NCBI GenBank assembly: GCA_028869975.1
Contig: JAGWQR010000249.1
Coordinates: forward strand, 1-5,562
Length of the DNA stretch: 5,562 nucleotides
From: Alphaproteobacteria bacterium
GTDB lineage: Bacteria; Pseudomonadota; Alphaproteobacteria; Sphingomonadales; Sphingomonadaceae
Reading direction: 5' to 3'
Part shown: positions 1 to 5,457 of the stretch, one piece after another
Numbering within the stretch: the first letter of the stretch is position 1
How the letters are laid out: each line of letters opens with the position of its first letter
Notes under the pieces: model-generated
Database searches by the model: none
Told to the model about the DNA's origin: nothing
Seen by the model: only the letters and a program-made list of their open reading frames with translations
Position numbers and translations under genes: made by a program

Positions 1-1
1 C

Positions 2-937
2 GCAGGTCCGCGCTCGCGCAACATCTATATCAATGATCTGGCGGGTGACATCGACGGGCTGTTCGCCACTGTCCATATGCTGCTCTCGCACACGTCCGAA
101 CTGCGCGGCATTGTCGGCTCGGGCGCGATGGGCGTGGCGGGGAATGACGAAGGCGTGGTCAAAGCAGCAGCGCTTGGCCGGGAGATGGTCGAGATGTGCG
201 GCCTCACCGGCAAGGTGCCGGTCTATGAAGGGGTGCCCCAACCACTCAAATCCAAAGACCCCGTGCGCGCTCCCGGTGTGCAGGCGCTGATCGACGAGGC
301 GATGCGCGAGGATACCAAGCTGCCGCTGTTCGTCGCGGTCGGCGGCGGACTCACCGAAGTCGCGAGTGCGGTCATGCTCGAGCCTAGAATCACCAGCCGG
401 ATGAAGCTGATCTGGATCGGCTGCGATGATTATCCAGCCGGCGCAACCGGCGAATCCAATTTCAACTGGGATCGGGGCGCCGCGCAATATCTCTATAACG
501 AAACCGACTTGCCGATCTGGCAGGTGCCGCGCTCGGTCTATTCGCAATGCGCAGTGTCGGCAACTGAGCTCGAAGCCTATGTCGCGCCGCATGGCAGGAT
601 TGGTGCCTGGCTTTATGACAAGGTGGTCAAGTTTCCTGCCAAGTTCCAGAATAAGTTCAACACCGGGGAGATGTGGTGCCTCGGCGACAGCCCGCTCGCG
701 CTGCTCACCGCGCTGACCGACTGGGTGCCGAGCGCTTACAAGAATGGTCTTGTTTTTGAGCGCACCGATTCGAGCCATCATGACGAAGTGATCTGCCCGC
801 ACCTCAACCCCGACGGCACCTTCACGCCTCGCTCTGATGGCCGCAAAATCCGTATCTATAAAAGCATCAACACGCGCATGATGTTTGGCGATTTCTTCGC
901 CAAGCTGGCACTCAACTTCCCGGATCGGGCGACATGA
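2..937 (+). CDS. Nucleoside-hydrolase-like protein, 5' end outside the window
   Basis: Partial gene: the frame is open from base 2 and ends at TGA 935-937, giving 311 visible codons. It looks like a member of the inosine-uridine preferring nucleoside hydrolase superfamily, which cleaves N-glycosidic bonds using a Ca-binding aspartate cluster. Seen in order (numbered from the first visible codon): an aspartate-rich N-terminal motif NDLAGDIDGLFA (residues 11-22), a VGGGLTEVASAV segment (about 113-124) matching the family's GPLTN-type loop, ESNFNWDRGAA (about 151-161) matching the EFN-x3-DP-x-AA substrate loop, and GDSPLALL (about 228-235) matching the C-terminal D-P-L-A calcium ligand. The first motif reads D-x3-D-x-D-G rather than the usual D-x-D-P-G-x-D-D, so the adjacent aspartate pair is missing; this resembles the divergent nucleoside-hydrolase-like families. 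No signal peptide can be judged without the start. The gene overlaps the Rieske gene by ATGA, so the two are probably co-translated. The superfamily is fairly sure; the substrate is unknown and need not be a nucleoside. Confidence 0.8.
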   Translation, partial: AGPRSRNIYINDLAGDIDGLFATVHMLLSHTSELRGIVGSGAMGVAGNDEGVVKAAALGREMVEMCGLTGKVPVYEGVPQPLKSKDPVRAPGVQALIDEAMREDTKLPLFVAVGGGLTEVASAVMLEPRITSRMKLIWIGCDDYPAGATGESNFNWDRGAAQYLYNETDLPIWQVPRSVYSQCAVSATELEAYVAPHGRIGAWLYDKVVKFPAKFQNKFNTGEMWCLGDSPLALLTALTDWVPSAYKNGLVFERTDSSHHDEVICPHLNPDGTFTPRSDGRKIRIYKSINTRMMFGDFFAKLALNFPDRAT

Positions 938-2283
938 TGAACGAAATTACTTCCCCTGAAGCGCTCGATGCGCCCGCCACCATCGGGCCGGAGGCCTATA
1001 TCAGCGCCAATTATGCGCGCGCCGAGCGTGATCTTCTCTGGCGCAAATCCTGGCTGCAAGCAGGGCGGCTTGAGGACATTCCCAATGTCGGCGACTTTAT
1101 CACCTTTGACATCCATGATGACTCGATCATCGTGGTGCGCGAGCGCGCCGACACGCTGCGCGCGTTCCACAATGTCTGTGTGCATCGCGGACGCAAGCTG
1201 ATCGATACGCCGCAGGGCAAGCGCAATGCACGGGGGCATGTGAACGCCTTTATCTGCGGCTTTCATGGCTGGGCCTATGACCTTACAGGCAAATGCAGCT
1301 TCGTGCCGCACAAGGATGACTGGCAGGGCGCGCTGACCGACGAGCGTACGGCGCTCGGCACGGTGCAGTGTGATACATGGGGCGGCTGGGTGTGGATCAA
1401 TATGGACGCCGCTGCGATGCCGCTCGCCGCATGGCTTGCCCCTGCGCCGGAAATGCTCGATCCGTTCCAGTTGCAGAATATGCGGCCGCGCTGGCGCAAA
1501 TGGGTGGTGTTCGATTGCAACTGGAAGGTGGCAATGGAGGCGTTCAACGAGACCTACCATGTCTCGACCACGCACCCCGAGTTCAACAAATTCGCGCAGT
1601 TCCGGGGCTGGGCGCGCAACCAGGGGCTGCATACGCATATCGGCTATGAAGCCCCCAAGGGGCTGGAGGAGGATGCGGGCAAGCTGCGCACCGGCACCGG
1701 CGATGCACGCATTTCCACGGCCGAAATGCAGGAGTTCACCTGGGAAAATGCCAACACCAATACCACCATGACGCTGGTGAACGCGGCCAAGCGGCTGGTT
1801 GATGAACTGCCCGAGGGCACGCCCGCTGCCGATGTCTCCAAACACTGGATAGCCTCAGCAAAGGCGGATGATGAGAGGCGCGGCGTGGTGTGGCCGGTCG
1901 TGGCGCCCGAGCATACCGCCAAGGTCGGCACCGCATGGCAGATTTTCCCCAATTTCCAGATCGGTCAGGCGGTCAACAACATGCTCTGCTACATGGCGCG
2001 GCCCTTCGGCAACGACCCCGACAAATGCTATTTCGAGGCGGCGGTTTATGAGCTTTACCCGGAGGGCGAAGCACCGGAAACCGAATGGGAGTATACCGAA
2101 CCGCAAGACTGGCCACCGGTGCTCCAGCAGGATTTCACCAATATGGCGGCGGTGCAGCAGGGCATGAAATCGGGCGGGTTCCGGGGCACACTCCCCAATC
2201 CCTATATGGAGCGGGCTACCGTGAGCCTGCACATGAACCTGGCGAAGTTCATGGGGACTGGCGCGCCGCTTGCGGTGGACTAA
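934..2283 (+). CDS. Rieske ring-hydroxylating oxygenase, alpha (catalytic) subunit
   Basis: Complete 449-aa gene, the usual length for the family. Alpha subunits of Rieske non-heme iron oxygenases pass electrons from a [2Fe-2S] centre to a mononuclear iron that activates O2 to hydroxylate or demethylate a substrate, acting in the cytoplasm. Seen: Rieske ligands C82-x-H84 (CVHRG) and C108-x2-H111 (CGFHGW); a catalytic helix NWKVAMEAFNETYHVSTTH, with likely bridging acid E206 and iron ligands H209 and H214; and D400 in QQDFTNMAAVQQG as the probable third iron ligand. All key residues are present. The spacing between H84 and C108 is 23 residues, longer than the common 15-17. The start lies in an ATGATG: 934 overlaps the upstream stop as ATGA and 937 is an equally possible start. 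No good Shine-Dalgarno is visible, which fits translational coupling. No beta subunit, ferredoxin or reductase gene lies in the window, so electron partners must be elsewhere. The substrate cannot be told from the sequence; an aromatic compound is a guess from the family. Confidence 0.93.
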   Translation: MMNEITSPEALDAPATIGPEAYISANYARAERDLLWRKSWLQAGRLEDIPNVGDFITFDIHDDSIIVVRERADTLRAFHNVCVHRGRKLIDTPQGKRNARGHVNAFICGFHGWAYDLTGKCSFVPHKDDWQGALTDERTALGTVQCDTWGGWVWINMDAAAMPLAAWLAPAPEMLDPFQLQNMRPRWRKWVVFDCNWKVAMEAFNETYHVSTTHPEFNKFAQFRGWARNQGLHTHIGYEAPKGLEEDAGKLRTGTGDARISTAEMQEFTWENANTNTTMTLVNAAKRLVDELPEGTPAADVSKHWIASAKADDERRGVVWPVVAPEHTAKVGTAWQIFPNFQIGQAVNNMLCYMARPFGNDPDKCYFEAAVYELYPEGEAPETEWEYTEPQDWPPVLQQDFTNMAAVQQGMKSGGFRGTLPNPYMERATVSLHMNLAKFMGTGAPLAVD

Positions 2284-2315
2284 GCCGGGCCGTGCGGGGG
2301 TTGGGGCCACGCAGC
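2284..2315. other. Short convergent intergenic gap
   Basis: This 32-bp gap lies between the Rieske stop TAA and the TauD-like stop on the opposite strand. It is G-rich and contains GGCC at each end, but I could not fold a stem longer than 4 bp and there is no T-tract. Transcripts from both sides probably run into each other unless termination is Rho-dependent. Confidence 0.5.
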
Positions 2316-3161
2316 TCAGGCGAAAGGCTCTTCGCCCTGTAATTTGGTGCGCACCATCATCCGGTCGCCCTCGGGATCATACCATTCGGCGCGGTGCATC
2401 GTGCCGGTATTGTCCCAGATCACCAGATCGCCCTCGTCCCACTCATGCGAATAGCAGAATTGCTCCTGCGTTGCCCAGGCACGCAACTCATGGATGAGCA
2501 GCGCGCTCTCCATCGTGGTTTTGCCGAGTATACGTTGCGTCGTGCAGCCGAGAACGAGGCTTTTGCGCCCCGAGCTGTGTTTCCAGACCAGCGGCAGTTC
2601 ATTTTCACCAACGCCCATCATGCCTTTAAGTTTGGCAATGTCGGGTTCGGGTTCATAATAAAAGACGGTCGGCCAGACGCCATGTACGGCACGGACCCCG
2701 TCCAGCTCGGCCTTGCGCGCTTCGGGCAGCGCTTCCCATGCGGCATAGGTATTGCAAAAGCCGGTATTGCCCGTGCCTTTGGGCGCAGGTTTTTTGCAGG
2801 ACAGCAGTGACGCGAGAATCGGCACCTCGTTCATCGTGCCATCAATGTGCCAGTAGAGACTCCCCTTGAGATATTCCGCACCATCCGGGTTGAGCTTGGC
2901 ATTGACCGTAATTTTGGAAGCAGAGCCATCGGCCTTTTCCGTGGTGTATGTGCCCAGCGTCTTGGTAAACGCGATCTGCTCATCATCCGTGAAGTTGATC
3001 TGCTTGAAAACGAGCACGCCACGTTCTTCCAGCAAATTACGGATGTTCCCGGCCAGTACTCCCGAGAGCAGTTCAGCTTTCGAATTGAGAATGCAGCTCC
3101 CGATTGCGGGGCGCAGCGATTCATGTTTCAGACTGGTGCGGGTTGTTAAATCGGTAGTCAT
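2316..3161 (-). CDS. TauD/TfdA-family Fe(II)/2-oxoglutarate-dependent dioxygenase
   Basis: Complete 281-aa gene, close to the roughly 280 aa of TauD and TfdA. Family members couple oxidative decarboxylation of 2-oxoglutarate to hydroxylation of a small, often acidic substrate (taurine, alkyl sulfates, phenoxyalkanoates) in the cytoplasm. Seen: the HxD iron motif in YWHIDGT (H105, D107), the distal histidine H256 in GTMHRAEW, and R267 eleven residues later, the spacing found for the 2-oxoglutarate arginine in TauD; R271 follows four residues on. The GNTGFCNTYAAWEAL segment (about 131-145) matches the family's G-D-T loop. I chose ATG 3161 over the in-frame ATG 3188 because AGGAG at 3169-3173 lies 7 nt upstream of 3161, and the longer start would translate through that ribosome binding site. 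The gene is convergent with the Rieske gene and has its own 106-bp upstream region after the GH39 stop. All catalytic residues are present. The substrate is unknown; resemblance to a particular subfamily (sulfonate, alkyl sulfate or aryloxyalkanoate) cannot be settled by eye. Confidence 0.92.
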   Translation of the reverse strand: MTTDLTTRTSLKHESLRPAIGSCILNSKAELLSGVLAGNIRNLLEERGVLVFKQINFTDDEQIAFTKTLGTYTTEKADGSASKITVNAKLNPDGAEYLKGSLYWHIDGTMNEVPILASLLSCKKPAPKGTGNTGFCNTYAAWEALPEARKAELDGVRAVHGVWPTVFYYEPEPDIAKLKGMMGVGENELPLVWKHSSGRKSLVLGCTTQRILGKTTMESALLIHELRAWATQEQFCYSHEWDEGDLVIWDNTGTMHRAEWYDPEGDRMMVRTKLQGEEPFA

Positions 3162-3168
3162 CGGGACA

Positions 3169-3173
3169 CTCCT
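3169..3173 (-). promoter_or_regulatory. Shine-Dalgarno of the TauD-like gene
   Basis: On the minus strand AGGAG lies 7 nt before ATG 3161. It decides between two in-frame ATGs (3161 and 3188) in favour of the shorter protein. Confidence 0.8.
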
Positions 3174-3187
3174 GGAATTCGGAAGCA

Positions 3188-3204
3188 CTTTTCGATCCGA
3201 AAAG
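3188..3204. promoter_or_regulatory. Perfect palindrome, candidate operator of the TauD-like gene
   Basis: The sequence CTTTTCGATCCGAAAAG has perfect 7-bp arms around a 3-nt centre. It lies 27 nt upstream of the TauD-like start, just after a minus-strand CTTGAC (-35-like, 3213-3218), so it would cover the -10 area and spacer of that promoter, a place typical of a repressor site. There is no T-run after it, and it sits upstream of a gene start on its own strand, so a terminator of the GH39 gene is less likely, though an RNA hairpin role cannot be excluded. Confidence 0.45.
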
Positions 3205-3218
3205 CCTGCTTAGTCAAG
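3189..3218 (-). promoter_or_regulatory. Putative promoter of the TauD-like gene
   Basis: On the minus strand CTTGACT (3212-3218) is a good alphaproteobacterial -35 element. At 16-17 nt spacing the -10 position reads TCGAAA or CGAAAA, a poor match to TATAAT. A transcript from here would have a leader of about 20 nt ending in the AGGAG site. The weak -10 may mean an activator, an alternative sigma factor, or a chance -35. Confidence 0.35.
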
Positions 3219-3267
3219 ATCAGCCCTTCAATCATCGCACCCCCGGCGTAATCAGCAGGAAGACCAG

Positions 3268-4812
3268 CTATCGATGATGGTTCGGGCCTGACATCTCGAT
3301 CAAGGCAACACCCTCCGGCGGCAACACGACTGACACTCGACGGTCAGCATCAAGATGCATTGCCGATGCCCGCGGAATGCTGCTCGCGTGGCGCAGCCAC
3401 ACGATTTGCGCCTCTGTAGGCAGTTTGGGTGAACCCATGGCGCGCCACGCCGGCATGGGTGATCCACGGTACTGATCGACATAACGCACAGAGATCGGGG
3501 CACCGGCTTGTGCTCCTGCGAAATGGATATCGAACCGCTTGTGGTTGCCAATTACAATTCGGGTGCTGGTCGCAGCTGGAAGTCCCATGGCTTGCGCGAC
3601 ATCGGCAAGGTTCCAGATCAGGATTGCGACCTTGCCGTTGGCATGGCGCGTCGCCAGCACCGGCCCCTGGCCCGACAGTTGCTGATGTCCGAGCGCATGC
3701 AACAGTTTATAGGTATTGAAATTCGGGCGCGCGATGCCGCGAAACATGACCGGAAAGCCGTTATCCCCCTCTTTGAGCAGGAAATCAGGCACGCCTATTT
3801 CTTCATAAGTGCCCGAAAGCGCCCAGTGCGACATGCCCTGAAGATTCGGCAGGCAATGACTGATGATATGCGCCATCATCGCCGGGCTGTCGGACGACCA
3901 TTCAGAAAGCCAGAGCGGTCTCCCGGAAAATTTCGAAGCCTCAATCGTGCGTCGCGCCTGTGCAACTGCATCCGGGATGACATCATTCTGCGGCCGTTTT
4001 GGAACATCACCAAAGATTGGTCGTTGCGGGTCGCCCGCATAACAGTGCGTCGAGACAAAATCGACGGGTGCATTATTGGCGGCGCAATAGTCTAGAAACG
4101 CACCGATCCATTGGGTTGCCGATGTGGATGGCCCTCCGACCGGGATGCCTTGATCCACTGACTTTATGGCAACGGCAGTCGCCTTGTAGAACGCGAAGTA
4201 ATCAGCCTGTGTGCCGGCCCAAAAGACAGGCAGATTGGGTTCATTCCACACCTCGAACGGCCATTTGCGTATGGCCGCGACGCCATAACGGTTCGCAAGC
4301 GCCCTTATAAATGTCTGAATGAATTGCCCCCAGGCCTCCAGGCTCGCCGGTGGCGTAACATTGCCATTGTAAAAACCAAAGGTGCGGGTGCCGCTGGCCA
4401 GTGCCTTGGGCATAAATGAAAGCTCGACATAGGGTGAAACCCCATGAGATATCAGACCATCATAAACTTCGAACACATCACGAAAATTGGGGCGTGGTTT
4501 ACCGGCATTAAGCCATGTGGGCGCATCGACACCGAGTTCGTCGTTCAATATGCCGTGAAAGCGAACCCGTTTCAGGCCAATCTCACTCACCCAGCGATCC
4601 AGATCCTGACGCCAGGTCTCGCGAAGCGTGATTGCCGCCCGGTCGGAACCCGCACACTCTTCCCAGACATGGTGAAGCGCGCCGGCAACATTGTGCGTTT
4701 CAACGTCAACTGCAACATGTTCCATACCGAATCCGGTGCGCGCGGACAGTGGTGAGCCCGGCACCATCAAGCTACCCGCTGCGCCCAGAAAATGTCTGCG
4801 ATCAATCGGCAT
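3268..4812 (-). CDS. GH39 family glycosidase (beta-xylosidase-like), Tat-exported
   Basis: Complete 514-aa gene, the usual size for bacterial GH39 enzymes, which are retaining glycosidases, most often beta-xylosidases. Seen: RRHFLGAAG at residues 5-13, a twin-arginine signal followed by a short hydrophobic stretch, with a possible cleavage after PLSA near residue 24, so the enzyme probably goes folded to the periplasm. The TIM barrel shows VRFHGILNDEL (83-93), GFYNGNVTPP (146-155), the acid/base E191 in FEVWNEPN, VGGPSTSATQW (225-235), STHCY (254-258) and the nucleophile E304 in LSEWSS (canonical TEW). A beta-rich C-terminal part follows. Both catalytic glutamates are present. ATG 4812 is the only possible start downstream of an in-frame TAG at 4831-4833, and it lacks a good Shine-Dalgarno; a very strong one lies further up and serves a mini-ORF in the same frame. 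The isomerase remnant upstream on the same strand supports a role in pentose use, but other GH39 activities (arabinosidase, polysaccharide trimming) are possible. Confidence 0.9.
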   Translation of the reverse strand: MPIDRRHFLGAAGSLMVPGSPLSARTGFGMEHVAVDVETHNVAGALHHVWEECAGSDRAAITLRETWRQDLDRWVSEIGLKRVRFHGILNDELGVDAPTWLNAGKPRPNFRDVFEVYDGLISHGVSPYVELSFMPKALASGTRTFGFYNGNVTPPASLEAWGQFIQTFIRALANRYGVAAIRKWPFEVWNEPNLPVFWAGTQADYFAFYKATAVAIKSVDQGIPVGGPSTSATQWIGAFLDYCAANNAPVDFVSTHCYAGDPQRPIFGDVPKRPQNDVIPDAVAQARRTIEASKFSGRPLWLSEWSSDSPAMMAHIISHCLPNLQGMSHWALSGTYEEIGVPDFLLKEGDNGFPVMFRGIARPNFNTYKLLHALGHQQLSGQGPVLATRHANGKVAILIWNLADVAQAMGLPAATSTRIVIGNHKRFDIHFAGAQAGAPISVRYVDQYRGSPMPAWRAMGSPKLPTEAQIVWLRHASSIPRASAMHLDADRRVSVVLPPEGVALIEMSGPNHHR

Positions 4813-4830
4813 ATGGCGTCTGCAAGCAGC

Positions 4831-4863
4831 CTATGGGACTGGAGTGGCGGACTGGAATGACAT
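4831..4863 (-). other. 10-codon mini-ORF in frame with the GH39 gene, ended by TAG
   Basis: ATG 4863 opens a reading frame MSFQSATPVP and then TAG at 4831-4833. It has by far the best ribosome binding site near the GH39 gene and is in the same frame as the GH39 start; the stop and ATG 4812 are 18 nt apart. It may be a leader peptide whose translation lets ribosomes re-initiate on GH39, or the original GH39 start cut off by an amber mutation. There are no repeated rare codons suggesting classical amino-acid attenuation. Confidence 0.5.
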
Positions 4864-4871
4864 GGGATGAT

Positions 4872-4879
4872 CTCCTCCT
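4872..4879 (-). promoter_or_regulatory. Strong Shine-Dalgarno before the mini-ORF
   Basis: On the minus strand AGGAGGAG lies 8 nt before ATG 4863, near-ideal complementarity and spacing. It is about 60 nt from the GH39 ATG at 4812, too far to serve that start directly. Confidence 0.75.
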
Positions 4880-4930
4880 CTGAACACATCGGGGCCAACA
4901 TAGAGCCAGAGATGGCCGCCGCACCAGCAA

Positions 4931-4971
4931 CATGATTGCGCTACCGGATGCCCGCTCCAGTCCATGATTGC
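4931..4971. repeat. Imperfect direct repeat, two copies
   Basis: CATGATTGC occurs at 4931-4939 and again at 4963-4971, 32 bp apart, about three helical turns. Both copies are followed shortly by ACCG (after GCT in the first copy, after A in the second). Same-face spacing upstream of a gene fits two regulator sites, but nine identical bases is modest evidence. Confidence 0.35.
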
Positions 4972-5064
4972 AACCGCATTGTCCTGATATAGCGCTTACT
5001 CATGCGGTGTTCGCCGACGCGATATGCACAGTGGAAACGGCAAGGGGTGGGGCGCTGCCTCCGG

Positions 5065-5457
5065 TCAAAACCCCATCAGCGCCGTCCGGGCGATCCTTTG
5101 GGCGGCCATGGCATCCTGTCGCGCCTGCGCTGCCTTCAGCGCATCATAATCAAGCCGATCAAGCGCTTGTTCCACACCCTTGAGGAAATCGATGGCGAGC
5201 GTCGCCGCCTCCACGGCATCTTCGCGGAACGGAAACTGGTCGAGCTGCCAGACGCCCTCCCACTTATTCTTGCGGAGCGTGTAGAAGAATTCGAACAGCT
5301 CGATCGGATGGACGGTGCCCGCGACTAGATCGTCGTCCCATCCGCGCAGATTGTCGTTGACATCCATGCCGAACAAACGGCCATGATCGATGGCAAGCTG
5401 TGCGGAATCGGCTGGCGATTCGCCGCCATAAAGCGCATGACCGAAATCGAGCAGGCC
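5065..5457 (-). pseudogene. Xylose-isomerase-like TIM-barrel protein, 5'-truncated remnant
   Basis: The minus-strand frame ends at TGA 5065-5067 and carries the C-terminal half of a sugar isomerase/epimerase of the xylose isomerase-like TIM-barrel superfamily. Seen: GLLDFGHALYGGESP with likely metal ligands Asp and His of DFGH (near 5437-5448), then GRLFGMDVNDNLRGWDDD, GTVHPIELFEFFYTLR, and WQLDQFPFRED, followed by a helical tail. Intact relatives are roughly 300 or more residues; only about 130 recognisable residues remain. The frame stays open to the window edge, with an ATG at 5541, but residues upstream of GLLDFGH do not resemble the family (a run of valines and no Glu metal-ligand motif), while the opposite strand there reads as a SnoaL-like protein. 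I infer that the gene lost its N-terminal half in a rearrangement and is non-functional. It may once have been co-transcribed with the GH39 gene. The family call is good; the exact sugar is unknown. It could still be expressed as a chimera from ATG 5541. Confidence 0.65.

Larger units (their letters stand above)
4864..5064. other. Intergenic region upstream of GH39
   Basis: About 200 bp lie between the isomerase remnant and the mini-ORF. I found no credible gene. It presumably holds the GH39 promoter on the minus strand, but no -35/-10 pair with proper spacing is convincing. It contains the CATGATTGC direct repeat and two GCGC-centred sequences (GCGCTACC near 4938-4945 and TAGCGCTTA near 4990-4998) that faintly recall LacI-family operators with an AGCGCT core; neither is a full palindrome. 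Confidence 0.4.

Noticed and set aside
856..1845. Long minus-strand open frame (329 codons) opposite the Rieske gene
   Set aside because: It is antisense to a complete Rieske gene with all ligand motifs, shows no recognisable domain, and is rich in Arg, His and Ala as expected of a GC-rich shadow frame.
2284..2315. Bidirectional terminator between the convergent genes
   Set aside because: The best pairing is 4 bp (GGCC/GGCC or CGTG/CACG), without a T-tract on either strand.
2394..2810. Plus-strand open frame opposite the TauD-like gene
   Set aside because: It is antisense to conserved TauD motifs and has no start signal or recognisable motif.
3162..3188. Longer start (ATG 3188) for the TauD-like protein
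   Set aside because: Its first codons run through the AGGAG ribosome binding site that serves ATG 3161, and half of the candidate operator would lie at its start.
3508..4095. Plus-strand open frame (195 codons) inside the GH39 gene
   Set aside because: It lies wholly antisense to the GH39 coding region, has no domain I recognise, no ribosome binding site, and is explained by codon bias.
4935..4998. LacI-family (AGCGCT-core) operators upstream of GH39
   Set aside because: GCGCTACC and TAGCGCTTA resemble half sites only; neither is a full palindrome, and GCGC-containing words are common in this GC-rich DNA.
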